A stretch of 64,000 bases of DNA. Origin: Cryobacterium ruanii (lineage in GTDB: Bacteria > Actinomycetota > Actinomycetes > Actinomycetales > Microbacteriaceae). Of this stretch, positions 16,848 through 25,477 are shown one piece after another. Position numbers and translations under genes: made by a program. Location: contig NZ_SOHK01000012.1 in NCBI RefSeq assembly GCF_004404055.1, forward strand, positions 62,001 through 126,000. The letters are read 5' to 3'. Each line of letters starts with the position of its first letter. Positions within the stretch are counted from its first letter, which is position 1. Under the pieces are notes generated by a model. The model made no database searches and was not told where the DNA came from. It saw only the letters and a list, made by a program, of their open reading frames with translations.

Positions 16848-17605
16848 ACAATCCGTTCGGTGAGATCGTCTTCAGCGGCCAGCTGCTCTTCGCGATCCCC
16901 GTCGCGCTCCTCGCCGGCCTGGTATCGTTCGCTTCCCCGTGCATCCTGCCGCTCGTGCCCGGATACCTCGCCTACATCGGCGGTTTCACCGACGGACGCA
17001 CCGGCACCTCCAAGCGGGACCGGCGCGGACGCAACCGGCTCCTGGCCGGGGTTGGCCTGTTCGTGCTCGGTTTCACCGTGGTGTTCGTGCTCACCGGGGT
17101 CGTCTTCGGCGCCGCCGGATTCTGGCTCAACTCCTACCGCGACCTGATCACCCGCATTGCCGGCGTCGTCGTCATTCTGCTCGGCCTGGTCTTCGTCGGC
17201 CAGTTCGGCGCCATGCAGCGCACCATCAAGACCAACTGGCGACCCAGGATGGGCCTGGCCGGCGCTCCCGTGCTCGGCGCGGTGTTCGCAGTCGGTTGGA
17301 CGCCGTGCACCGGGCCAACCCTCACCGCCATCAACTCGCTCAGCCTCGGCACCGGTTCGCCCTGGCAGGGCGGACTGCTCGCGTTGTTCTACTCCCTCGG
17401 CCTCGGCATTCCGTTCCTGCTGATCGCCCTCGGCCTCAGCTGGGCCACCGGATCGGTCGCATTCCTGAAACGGCATATACGTGCCATCAACCTGTTCGGC
17501 GGGGTACTGCTCGTCGTCATCGGAGTACTCATGGTGAGCGGCATCTGGAACACCTGGCTCCTCGACCTGCAAGGGGTGATTGGCAGCTTTGTCCCGGCCA
17601 TCTGA
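16844..17605 (+). CDS. ccdA: cytochrome c biogenesis protein CcdA
   Basis: The 253-residue, six-helix membrane protein has the paired redox cysteines in ASPCILPLVPGYL (residue about 32) and WTPCTGPTL (residue about 150). It carries electrons from cytosolic thioredoxin across the membrane to the TlpA-like protein. The GTG start overlaps the upstream stop by four bases, and the C-terminus overlaps the resB start by 26 bases. Confidence 0.94.
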   Translation: MNNPFGEIVFSGQLLFAIPVALLAGLVSFASPCILPLVPGYLAYIGGFTDGRTGTSKRDRRGRNRLLAGVGLFVLGFTVVFVLTGVVFGAAGFWLNSYRDLITRIAGVVVILLGLVFVGQFGAMQRTIKTNWRPRMGLAGAPVLGAVFAVGWTPCTGPTLTAINSLSLGTGSPWQGGLLALFYSLGLGIPFLLIALGLSWATGSVAFLKRHIRAINLFGGVLLVVIGVLMVSGIWNTWLLDLQGVIGSFVPAI

Positions 17606-19265
17606 CCACATCGATTCCCGCCCGCAGACTCCGCAGGCCGGCGTCGTTCAGCCCAAGCTCGGCCTCAGCGGCTGGTTGCGCTGGTTCTGGCGTCAGCTTA
17701 CGAGCATGCGCACCGCCCTGTTTCTGCTGCTGATGCTCGCTATCGCGGCCGTTCCTGGATCGCTCGTGCCCCAGCGCAGCTCCGACCCGAACGGTGTCAC
17801 CCAGTACTTCGCCGACAACCCCGACCTGGCGCCGGCACTGGACAAGCTGCAGGCCTTCGACGTCTACACCTCGGCCTGGTTCTCGTCGATCTACCTGCTG
17901 CTGTTCATTTCGCTCATCGGCTGCGTCATTCCGCGCACCAAACACCACTTCCAGGCCCTGCGTGCCAAACCCCCGACCACCCCGGCCCGCCTCGCCCGCC
18001 TGTCCGGTTTCACCACACGAGACGCACCAGCACAAACGGATGCCGCCACCGCCATCACGCACGCCCGCACCCTGCTGAAATCCAGCGGCTACCGCGTCGC
18101 CCGTTTTGATTCCGCGGGCGAATCATCGGTTTCGGCGGAGCGTGGCTACCTGCGGGAGACCGGCAATCTTATTTTTCACGGCGCTCTCGTGGGCGTTCTC
18201 GTCACCGTCGGTTTCGGCGGTGGTTACGGCTTCAGCGGCCAGCGCGTGCTGGTCGAGGGCCAGACCTTCGTGAACACACTCCTCGCCTACGACTCCTTCA
18301 ACCCTGGACGGTTCTTCGACGACACCACGCTCGACCCGTACACGCTGAGCCTGGACGACTTCGCGGTCGCCTACGAACAGCAGAACCTGCAGGCCTATGG
18401 GCAGCCGATCGACTTCACCGCGGACGTGACCGTCACGCCGAAGGGTGAGGGGGCTGAGCCCGGCGTCGTCAAGGTGAACGGACCGCTGCGCACCAACGGC
18501 ACGAGCATCTACCTGCTCGGCAACGGTTATGCGCCGACGATCACGGTCACGGCCCCCGACGGCACCGTCGTGTTCTCCGACTCGGTGCCGTTTCTGCCGC
18601 AGGATGCCAACCTCACGTCGCTCGGTATCGTGAAAGTTCCCGATGGCCTGGCCGAACAGCTCGGCATGATCGGCTTCTTCTATCCCACCCAGGACAAAGC
18701 GGCGTCCGGCGCGAACTTCTCGAGCTATCCCGATCTGGAGTACCCGCTGCTGACCCTCAACGTCTACACCGGTGATCTCGGTCTCGATGGCGGCGTGCCG
18801 ACATCCGTGTATGCCCTGGTTACCGACACTCTGACGCGGCAGACCGGCGGCGCAACCGGTGTCGCCTCGATCGAGCTCAAGCCGGGAGAATCGGCCGAGT
18901 TGCCGAACGACCTCGGCACCGTCAGCTTCGTCGATAACGCCCCGGCCGCCTCGGCCGCTGGCGACTTCACCCAGTCTGTTCCGCGCTTTGCGAGCTTCGA
19001 CATTCACCATGACCCCACGCAGGTCTGGTTGATCTCTTTCTCCGCGCTCGTTCTGTTCGGCCTGTTCACCGGGTTGCTCGTGCCGCGTCGCCGTGTCTGG
19101 GTGAAGGCAACTGCCCGCGCCGACGGAACCGTGCACCTCGAATACGCAGGCTTGGCCCGCGGCGACGACCCGGCCCTCGAAGCCGCCGTCACGGCGGTGG
19201 CCGACCGTCATCTCAAACTGTTGAAGACCCACCAACTCGCCGTAACCACCCCCGAATCGACTTAG
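17580..19265 (+). CDS. resB: cytochrome c biogenesis protein ResB
   Basis: The 561-residue protein has three N-terminal membrane segments (near residues 45, 100 and 200), a large extracellular domain, and a last helix WLISFSALVLFGLFTGLLVP near residue 487. A TTG at 17580 preceded by AAGGGG is taken as start, inside the end of ccdA. With CcsB it forms the system II heme transporter and ligase. Confidence 0.93.
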   Translation: MAALSRPSDHIDSRPQTPQAGVVQPKLGLSGWLRWFWRQLTSMRTALFLLLMLAIAAVPGSLVPQRSSDPNGVTQYFADNPDLAPALDKLQAFDVYTSAWFSSIYLLLFISLIGCVIPRTKHHFQALRAKPPTTPARLARLSGFTTRDAPAQTDAATAITHARTLLKSSGYRVARFDSAGESSVSAERGYLRETGNLIFHGALVGVLVTVGFGGGYGFSGQRVLVEGQTFVNTLLAYDSFNPGRFFDDTTLDPYTLSLDDFAVAYEQQNLQAYGQPIDFTADVTVTPKGEGAEPGVVKVNGPLRTNGTSIYLLGNGYAPTITVTAPDGTVVFSDSVPFLPQDANLTSLGIVKVPDGLAEQLGMIGFFYPTQDKAASGANFSSYPDLEYPLLTLNVYTGDLGLDGGVPTSVYALVTDTLTRQTGGATGVASIELKPGESAELPNDLGTVSFVDNAPAASAAGDFTQSVPRFASFDIHHDPTQVWLISFSALVLFGLFTGLLVPRRRVWVKATARADGTVHLEYAGLARGDDPALEAAVTAVADRHLKLLKTHQLAVTTPEST

Positions 19266-19274
19266 GCTTACACC

Positions 19275-20378
19275 GTGAATCTGACTGACTCCGCACTGCT
19301 CAACTCGTACTCGCTCTACGCGCTGTACTCGGCGATGGCCGTCTACGCCCTCGCCTTCATCGCCTTCGCGGTCGACCTCGCCCGTCGCTCGAGCGCCGTC
19401 GGTGCAATCGAAGCGGGGGAGGTTGCCGCGGTGACCTTTAGCGAAGCGGATCCCGCCCTTCCGGCCGGCGCCGCGGCATCCGCTGGCAGCACCCGCACTC
19501 TGGAGCGACCAGTGCTGAAACGGCCCGTGCTGTCGCGCATCAGCGCTCGAATGGACAACGACGCGGCCCTGCCCTACGGCCGCTCCTCGAGCCTGCGCGT
19601 GGGAGTTGCGCTGACCGTGCTGGCCTGGGCCCTGCACCTCGCGGCCACCGTCATGCGCGGCTTCGCGGCCGACCGGGTGCCGTGGGCGAACATGTACGAG
19701 TTCGCCATGACGGGCACCCTGCTCATCATGACGGTGTTCCTGATCGTGCTGATTCGTTCCGACTTGCGCTTCCTCGGCACCTTCGTCACCGGCCTCGTCC
19801 TCGTTTTGCTTGGGGTGGCCGCCCTGCAGTTCTATGTGGAAGTGGCCCCGCTGCCGCCGGCACTACAGTCGGCGTGGCTGGTCATCCACGTCTTCGTCGC
19901 GTCGCTGGGCACCGGCCTGTTCGCGCTTGGCTTCGCGCTGTCGATCGTGCAACTGCTGCAGTTCCGGCGAGAAAGCAATGTGTTCGCTGCGAGCGAGGCC
20001 GACGCTGGCGAGCCGCGATCGGCGCTCGCCTCCGCTTTGCGCCTGCGCTTTCTCGCTACGCTGCCGTCGTCGTCGACGCTGGAGAACCTCTCGTACCGCA
20101 TCAACATCATCGGCTTCATCCTGTGGACCTTCACCCTCATGGCTGGCTCGATCTGGGCCGAACAGGCCTGGGGCCGTTACTGGGGCTGGGACACCAAGGA
20201 AGTGTGGACCTTCATCATCTGGGTCATCTACGCCGGCTATATCCACGCCCGCGCTACTCGCGGCTGGCGCGGATCACGTTCGGCCTGGCTCTCGATCATC
20301 GGATTCACTGCCGTCATGTTCAACTTCGGCATCGTCAACGTGTTCTTCAAGGGCCTGCACGCCTACTCGGGCCTCTAA
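19275..20378 (+). CDS. ccsB: c-type cytochrome biogenesis protein CcsB (CcsA family)
   Basis: The 367-residue polytopic protein carries the tryptophan-rich heme-handling segment WGWDTKEVWTFIIWVIYAGY near residue 310, and the C-terminal GIVNVFFKGLHAYSGL. It works with ResB to attach heme to apocytochrome c. It starts at a GTG nine bases after the resB stop and closes the run. Confidence 0.95.
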   Translation: MNLTDSALLNSYSLYALYSAMAVYALAFIAFAVDLARRSSAVGAIEAGEVAAVTFSEADPALPAGAAASAGSTRTLERPVLKRPVLSRISARMDNDAALPYGRSSSLRVGVALTVLAWALHLAATVMRGFAADRVPWANMYEFAMTGTLLIMTVFLIVLIRSDLRFLGTFVTGLVLVLLGVAALQFYVEVAPLPPALQSAWLVIHVFVASLGTGLFALGFALSIVQLLQFRRESNVFAASEADAGEPRSALASALRLRFLATLPSSSTLENLSYRINIIGFILWTFTLMAGSIWAEQAWGRYWGWDTKEVWTFIIWVIYAGYIHARATRGWRGSRSAWLSIIGFTAVMFNFGIVNVFFKGLHAYSGL

Positions 20379-20460
20379 CCGCCCTCGCGCGAAAGCGGGA
20401 ATCGGTTGCTTGGACCGGGCGACTCAACCATTTTTGCGATTCCATTGGAGGGGTTTGGGG

Positions 20461-21444
20461 CTATTCGGCGGCGATCAGTGCGTGCGTGCGAGTTAGGCGG
20501 GCAAGCCACCAGTCGCGGCGTTCGGGGCTGGCCGCGTGCTGCTTGAGCAGCGCTGCATCGGGCGCGACCCGACGCACCGGGATGGCCCCGTCGACCGGCA
20601 GCAGCGGCTCACGCGTTACATCTGCAGCGAGCAGCGAGGCCGTGCCGAGGCCGCAGTCGAAGTACAGTCCGGGGACGGATGCTGCGAGGTGCGCGCCCAT
20701 CGACAGCCCGATCGACGTGTCGAGGGCGCTGGAGACCACGACCGGCAACCCGGTCTGGCCGATGATCGATAACGCGGCGCGGATTCCGCCGAGCGGCTGA
20801 GCCTTGATCACGAGGATGTCGGCGGCACCGGCGCGGGCCACGGCCAGCGGGTCGCCGCTCTTGCGCACACTCTCGTCGGCGGCGACCGGCACGCTCAGAT
20901 AGGCGGTGCGGTGCCGAATCTCGGCGAGTTCGGGCACGGTCATGCAGGGCTGCTCGACGTACTCGAGGTCGAAAGCGCTCAGCGCGTGAATAGAGTGTTC
21001 GGCTTCGTCGACGTTCCACAGGCCGTTCGCATCGATGCGGATGCGCCCCTCCGGGCCGAGCACGCGGCGCACCTCGGCCACGCGGGCCACGTCGTCGGCG
21101 AGGGTCTGATCGGGGCTGGCCACTTTCACCTTGGCGGTGCGGCATCCGGGAAAACGGGCGAGCACCCCGGCGACTTTCTCCGCGGACACGGCCGGCACGG
21201 TGGCGTTGACCGGAATGCTCGAGCGCAAGGCGTGCGGCGCACTCTGCCAACCGAAATCGATGGCGGCTCGCAACCAGTTCACTGCCTCGGCATCGTCGTA
21301 CTCGACGAACGGGGAAAACTCCGTCCAGCCTTCCGGACCCTCGAGGAGCAGCGCCTCCCGGCTGTCCAACCCGCGAAACCGGTCAAACAGTTTCAGGGTG
21401 ACGACGTGCGCGGAACCGAGTAGCTCATCCAGTGAGGGCATCAT
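20461..21444 (-). CDS. menC: o-succinylbenzoate synthase
   Basis: The 327-residue enolase-superfamily enzyme has the barrel residues in order: Lys in TAKVKVASPDQ, Asp in IRIDANGLWNVDEA, Glu in LEYVEQPC, Asp in VAADESVRKSGD, and Lys in ILVIKAQPLGG. It dehydrates SHCHC to o-succinylbenzoate in menaquinone synthesis. It faces away from menB, so it must have its own promoter. Confidence 0.95.
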   Translation of the reverse strand: MMPSLDELLGSAHVVTLKLFDRFRGLDSREALLLEGPEGWTEFSPFVEYDDAEAVNWLRAAIDFGWQSAPHALRSSIPVNATVPAVSAEKVAGVLARFPGCRTAKVKVASPDQTLADDVARVAEVRRVLGPEGRIRIDANGLWNVDEAEHSIHALSAFDLEYVEQPCMTVPELAEIRHRTAYLSVPVAADESVRKSGDPLAVARAGAADILVIKAQPLGGIRAALSIIGQTGLPVVVSSALDTSIGLSMGAHLAASVPGLYFDCGLGTASLLAADVTREPLLPVDGAIPVRRVAPDAALLKQHAASPERRDWWLARLTRTHALIAAE

Positions 21445-21505
21445 GTTTCCAGTGTGTCAGTCTCCAGCTGGGTAGACAGCCTGAGCCGCGCTGATCCTGT
21501 TCGCC

Positions 21506-21760
21506 CTATTCCTGTTCGTACCACTCGTCACCGTCATGGGTGTGATCAACGCCGTTCGGTTTGACGTTGACCATGGCCACGGCGATGCCGGGGGCGATCA
21601 GAAGGTAGGCGTCTTCGAAACGGCCCTCGCCGCTGTTCACCCGTAACCAGAAGGACAGACCGGCGGCGAGGGCACCATCGATCTCGACCTGGACGGATTC
21701 GATGGAACGGCCTCCGAGCGAATACGGTTTGCCGCCGTAGACGATGTCGATGCGGTTCAT
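21506..21760 (-). CDS. small conserved hypothetical protein, partner of the DUF7882 gene
   Basis: The 84-residue acidic protein starts MNRIDIVYGGKPYSLGGRSI and contains LSFWLRVNSGEGRFEDAYLL, a stretch I associate with short Microbacteriaceae proteins of unknown role. It has no signal peptide, membrane helix or cysteine. It overlaps the upstream DUF7882-type gene by four bases (ATGA), so the two products are probably made together. Confidence 0.7.
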   Translation of the reverse strand: MNRIDIVYGGKPYSLGGRSIESVQVEIDGALAAGLSFWLRVNSGEGRFEDAYLLIAPGIAVAMVNVKPNGVDHTHDGDEWYEQE

Positions 21761-22092
21761 GGTTCGTCCCTCACGAAGTCGGATTGCGCGGCCGGCGAGC
21801 GGGGTTCCGGCACGATTTGCAATCCACCGGAGGAATTAGCCGTGGCCATGAGCGCTTCGATCCACTCGCGGTTCAGCGTGGGCGAACGACTGCCGAAATA
21901 TTTGTAAGCGATGGGAATGCCGGGGTGCAGCCAGATCGTGCTTCGCCCGTCCCCGGCCTGCGGGTCATCGCGCCAGCTGAAATAGAACGACTCTCCACGT
22001 CGCAGTTTGGCACCGATCACAACCTGAATATGGGCCAGTACCCGATCGTCGAAATCCGCGGTGAGTGCCGAATCGTAGGTCAGTTTTCCCAT
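21757..22092 (-). CDS. DUF7882 family protein
   Basis: The 111-residue protein starts MGKLTYDSALTADFDDRVLA and carries LRRGESFYFSWRDDP, STIWLHPGIPIAYKY and NREWIEALMATANSSGGL. This is a family common in Microbacteriaceae and sometimes mislabelled as an ATP-dependent DNA ligase; no nucleotidyltransferase KxDG motif is present. Its function is unknown. It lies just downstream of the sigma factor gene on the same strand and is coupled to the 84-residue gene. Confidence 0.75.
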   Translation of the reverse strand: MGKLTYDSALTADFDDRVLAHIQVVIGAKLRRGESFYFSWRDDPQAGDGRSTIWLHPGIPIAYKYFGSRSPTLNREWIEALMATANSSGGLQIVPEPRSPAAQSDFVRDEP

Positions 22093-22131
22093 GTCGCGCT
22101 CCTGCTAGCGTGCAATTGATGCGGCTGACGT

Positions 22132-23088
22132 TCAGTCCCTTAGATAGTGCTCCAGCCGTGGAACGTGCAGCAGTGCGAGGGCGCGCTTCTCAATCTGCCG
22201 CACCCGCTCCCGGGTAACGCCCTCAATGTGGGCGATCTGGTCGAGGGTGCGCGGCTCGTTGCCGTCGAGGCCGAACCTGGCCCGCAGAATAGAGCGTTCC
22301 CGCGGCGGCAGCGTGTCGAGAAAATAGCGGATATCCGCTGCCCGCAGGGTCAGCGTGGCGTGTTCGTCGGGTTGGGGAAGATCATCATCGATGATGAGCT
22401 CCGCCATGTCGCCCGCGCCGTCGCCAACCGGGGTGTGCAGGGAAATCGGTTCGTTGTCGTACTGCAACAACCGCAGCACATCCCGCACAGGAAGCTGAGC
22501 GGCTTCGCCGATTTCCCGTGCCGTGGGATCGCGGTCGAGCACACTCGTCAAGTCGCGCCGGATGCGCTTGATCTTGTTGAGCTTTTCGGCGGTGTGCACT
22601 GGGATTCGGATCATGCGCGATTTGTCGGCCATGCCGCGGTGGATGGCCTGCCGAATCCACCAGGTGGCATAGGTCGAGAATTTGTAGCCGGTCATAAAGT
22701 CATACTTCTCGACGGCGCGAACCAGCCCCATATTGCCGTCCTGCACGAGGTCCATGATCGGCACTCCCCGGCCGGAATAGTGCTTGGCAATGCTCACGAC
22801 CAGTCGAAGGTTGGCTTCGATGAACTGGTTCTTGGCGCGGCGCCCGTCGTGCGCCAGCCAGGCCAGTTCACGCTCGTCGGTTGGATTGCCCGTGCCGGAG
22901 CTTTCGCTCTGCAGCAGCCGCGCCTCAGCGAAAAGCCCAACCTCGATGCGGCGAGCCAGGTCGACTTCCTGCTCGGCGTTGAGCAGGGTTCCCTTGCCGA
23001 TCCGGCGCAGGTAGTCGCCAAAGGCATCCGTTGAAGCGGCGTTGTAATTGCCCGGTGCAGTGGTGCGGCGGGACGGTGCAGCGGTCAT
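22132..23088 (-). CDS. group 2 sigma-70 family RNA polymerase sigma factor
   Basis: The 318-residue protein has sigma region 1.2 (DAFGDYLRRIGKGTLLNAEQ), region 2 (LRLVVSIAKHYSGRGVPIMD, YKFSTYATWWIRQAIHR), region 3 (IRIPVHTAEKLNKIKRIRR) and region 4 (ERSILRARFGLDGNEPRTLD, then TRERVRQIEKRAL). It lacks a long region 1.1, so it is a SigB/HrdB-like alternative factor rather than the primary one. The ATG at 23088 has CAGGAG at good spacing; an ATG at 23115 is an alternative start. Confidence 0.92.
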   Translation of the reverse strand: MTAAPSRRTTAPGNYNAASTDAFGDYLRRIGKGTLLNAEQEVDLARRIEVGLFAEARLLQSESSGTGNPTDERELAWLAHDGRRAKNQFIEANLRLVVSIAKHYSGRGVPIMDLVQDGNMGLVRAVEKYDFMTGYKFSTYATWWIRQAIHRGMADKSRMIRIPVHTAEKLNKIKRIRRDLTSVLDRDPTAREIGEAAQLPVRDVLRLLQYDNEPISLHTPVGDGAGDMAELIIDDDLPQPDEHATLTLRAADIRYFLDTLPPRERSILRARFGLDGNEPRTLDQIAHIEGVTRERVRQIEKRALALLHVPRLEHYLRD

Positions 23089-23202
23089 ACGCGACTCCTG
23101 AAAGGTCGTCGTCATGATCGTTCGCCCCCGCACTTGCTCATGTTGCCGTGTGAGATATTCATGGCGACCTCCCCGTACTTTCCAAGTCATTTGTACACCC
23201 CC

Positions 23203-23214
23203 GTACGGGGTGGG
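23203..23214. promoter_or_regulatory. palindrome CCCCGTACGGGG upstream of the sigma factor gene
   Basis: A 12-base perfect palindrome sits between the divergent sigma and menB genes, about 115 bases from the sigma start. A second CCCCGTAC half-site lies about 30 bases closer to the sigma gene (near 23172). It looks like an operator; the regulator is unknown. Confidence 0.4.
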
Positions 23215-23335
23215 CGGCAAGGGATTGACTTCTTGCTCGATCCACATTACCTGAGGTTTTTTCGTCTTATCAACCCTCGATATTACGAGATTCAGACGCC
23301 CCGAAACGCCGGCCGGCTCCGCGTAGGCTGGCAGC

Positions 23336-24247
23336 ATGAGTGAACAGGTATCCGAAATCTTCGATGCGAGCCAGTGGAAGGCCGTCGCGGGCTTCGAGAA
23401 TCTCACCGATCTCACCTACCACCACGATCTCAGCGGACGGATCGCCCGCATCGCGTTCGACCGGCCCGAGGTGCGCAACGCATTTCGGCCCCGCACCGTC
23501 GACGAGTTGTTCGCAGCCCTCGAAGACGCCCGCACCAATTCGAAGATCGGCGTTGTACTGCTCACCGGAAACGGCCCGAGCGCCAGGGACGGCGGCTGGG
23601 CCTTCTGTTCCGGCGGCGACCAGCGCATTCGCGGCCGTGACGGCTACAAGTACGCCGAGGGCGACACTGCGGCCGGCATCGACCGGGGACGGGCGGGACG
23701 CCTGCATATTCTGGAAGTGCAGCGGCTCATCCGTTTCATGCCCAAGGTGGTCATCGCCGTCATTCCCGGTTGGGCCGCCGGCGGCGGCCACTCGCTGCAC
23801 GTGGTCTGCGACCTGAGTATCGCGAGCGCCGAGCACGGCAAATTCAAGCAAACGGATGCCGACGTCGGCTCCTTCGACGCCGGTTACGGCAGCGCTTACT
23901 TCGCTCGCCAGGTCGGCCAGAAGTCCGCCCGCGAGGTGTTCTTTCTGGCCCGCGAGTACTCGGCCCAGCGAGCCCTCGAGATGGGCGCGATCAACGCGGT
24001 CGTGCCGCACGCCGAGCTCGAGACGGTTGCGCTGGACTGGGCCCGCGAGATCCTGACGAAGTCACCCACCGCCATTCGCATGCTCAAATTTGCCTTCAAT
24101 GCCGTGGACGACGGACTGGTCGGCCAGCAGGTGTTCGCCGGCGAGGCGACCCGTTTGGCCTACGGCACCGACGAGGCCGTTGAGGGTCGAGACTCCTTCT
24201 TAGAGAAGCGCGATCCCGACTGGTCGCCGTACCCCTGGCAGTATTGA
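23336..24247 (+). CDS. menB: 1,4-dihydroxy-2-naphthoyl-CoA synthase
   Basis: The 303-residue crotonase-fold enzyme has FDRPEVRNAFRPRTVDEL near residue 41, the FCSGGDQ oxyanion segment, WAAGGGHSLHVVCDLSIAS, and the MenB-type acid pair region DVGSFDAGYGSAYFAR. It cyclises o-succinylbenzoyl-CoA. It leads the menB-menE-menA run. Confidence 0.96.
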   Translation: MSEQVSEIFDASQWKAVAGFENLTDLTYHHDLSGRIARIAFDRPEVRNAFRPRTVDELFAALEDARTNSKIGVVLLTGNGPSARDGGWAFCSGGDQRIRGRDGYKYAEGDTAAGIDRGRAGRLHILEVQRLIRFMPKVVIAVIPGWAAGGGHSLHVVCDLSIASAEHGKFKQTDADVGSFDAGYGSAYFARQVGQKSAREVFFLAREYSAQRALEMGAINAVVPHAELETVALDWAREILTKSPTAIRMLKFAFNAVDDGLVGQQVFAGEATRLAYGTDEAVEGRDSFLEKRDPDWSPYPWQY

Positions 24248-24262
24248 CATGAGCGGGGACTC

Positions 24263-25477
24263 GTGAGGTCGCTTCGCGTGCTCGCGCCGGAGCATCCGCT
24301 CGACTTTTTGGCGGTCTTGCGGGATGCACTCGCCGGTAGCGGGCCGGCCGTGCTGCCGGTGCCGGTCGGTGCCCTCACGGCGGAACCCGACGTGAGGGCT
24401 CACCTCGGGGACGTGCCCAAACGGGTCGCCGTGGTGATCGAGACCTCGGGGTCGACCGACACGCCCAAGCGGGTCATGCTCGCCACCAATGCCCTGCTGG
24501 CCGGCGCTGCGGCCTCGGCCGTAGCTCTCGGCGGGGCCGGACAATGGCTGCTCGCTCTGCCCGTGCACTACATAGCCGGGGTGCAGGTGCTCGTGCGTTC
24601 CATCGCCGCCGAGACCACCCCCCTCGTGCTGCCGCCTGGCCACTTCGACCCGCAGGATTTTCGGCGGCTGGCCGAGGCCATGACCGACCCACTGCGCTAC
24701 ACCGCGCTGGTTCCGGTGCAGCTGGCTCGTCTGCTGGACGCAGCGGATGACCCGGCGCTGTTGGCCGTGCTGCGTCGCTTCACCGCGATCCTGGTCGGTG
24801 GGCAAATGATCCGGCCCGACCTTATCGCGCAGGCGGAAGCTCTCGACGTGCGGGTGGTGCGAACCTATGGGTCTTCGGAGACCGCCGGTGGCTGCGTCTA
24901 CAACGGTGTTCCGATCGGGGATACCCTCGTGCGCGTCGTCGATGGGCAGCTTGAACTATCGGGTTCCGTCCTCGCGGAGGGCTACCTCGACGACGAAGCG
25001 CGCAGCACTGACCACTTTCTGCTGGAGCACGGCGTGCGTTGGTATCGCACCGGCGACCTCGGCGGGGTCGATCCGTCGAGTGGCCGCGTCACGGTGCTCG
25101 GCCGGGCGGACAACGTGATCATTTCGGGCGGCGAGAAGGTGTCGCTCGATGCCGTCGAACGCACTGTGCGGGCATATCCGGGATTCGAGGAGGCCGTCGT
25201 GGTCGGCGCCGACGACGCAACCTGGGGGCAGGTTCCAATCGTGGTGGTGGCCGGGGGAGCTGCCGACGAGGGTCTGGCGGCATCCGTTGTGGCGATGCTG
25301 GGACGTGCAGCACGGCCGGCGCGCGTCGTGCGGGTGCCGGAAATCGTGCTCCTGGCTTCGGGCAAGCCCGATCGCCGCGCGCTGGCTACCGCCGCGCTGG
25401 CCGATCCTGCGCCGGACAGTAGCATGGAGGCGTGGCACAAGGAGCTCGGCCGGTCAGGCCCAAACAACAACGATTGA
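24263..25477 (+). CDS. menE: o-succinylbenzoate--CoA ligase
   Basis: The 404-residue adenylate-forming enzyme starts at a GTG and is somewhat short for the family. Motifs include the P-loop-like ETSGSTDTPKRV, YGSSETAGGCVYNG, the A8 segment WYRTGDLG and the C-terminal catalytic lysine region LASGKPDRRAL. It makes o-succinylbenzoyl-CoA, the MenB substrate. Its last 46 bases overlap the menA start. Confidence 0.93.
   Translation: MRSLRVLAPEHPLDFLAVLRDALAGSGPAVLPVPVGALTAEPDVRAHLGDVPKRVAVVIETSGSTDTPKRVMLATNALLAGAAASAVALGGAGQWLLALPVHYIAGVQVLVRSIAAETTPLVLPPGHFDPQDFRRLAEAMTDPLRYTALVPVQLARLLDAADDPALLAVLRRFTAILVGGQMIRPDLIAQAEALDVRVVRTYGSSETAGGCVYNGVPIGDTLVRVVDGQLELSGSVLAEGYLDDEARSTDHFLLEHGVRWYRTGDLGGVDPSSGRVTVLGRADNVIISGGEKVSLDAVERTVRAYPGFEEAVVVGADDATWGQVPIVVVAGGAADEGLAASVVAMLGRAARPARVVRVPEIVLLASGKPDRRALATAALADPAPDSSMEAWHKELGRSGPNNND

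Noticed and set aside
18123..19637. 504-residue minus-strand open frame across resB and ccsB
   Set aside because: Antisense shadow with no domain; ResB and CcsB are clear on the plus strand.
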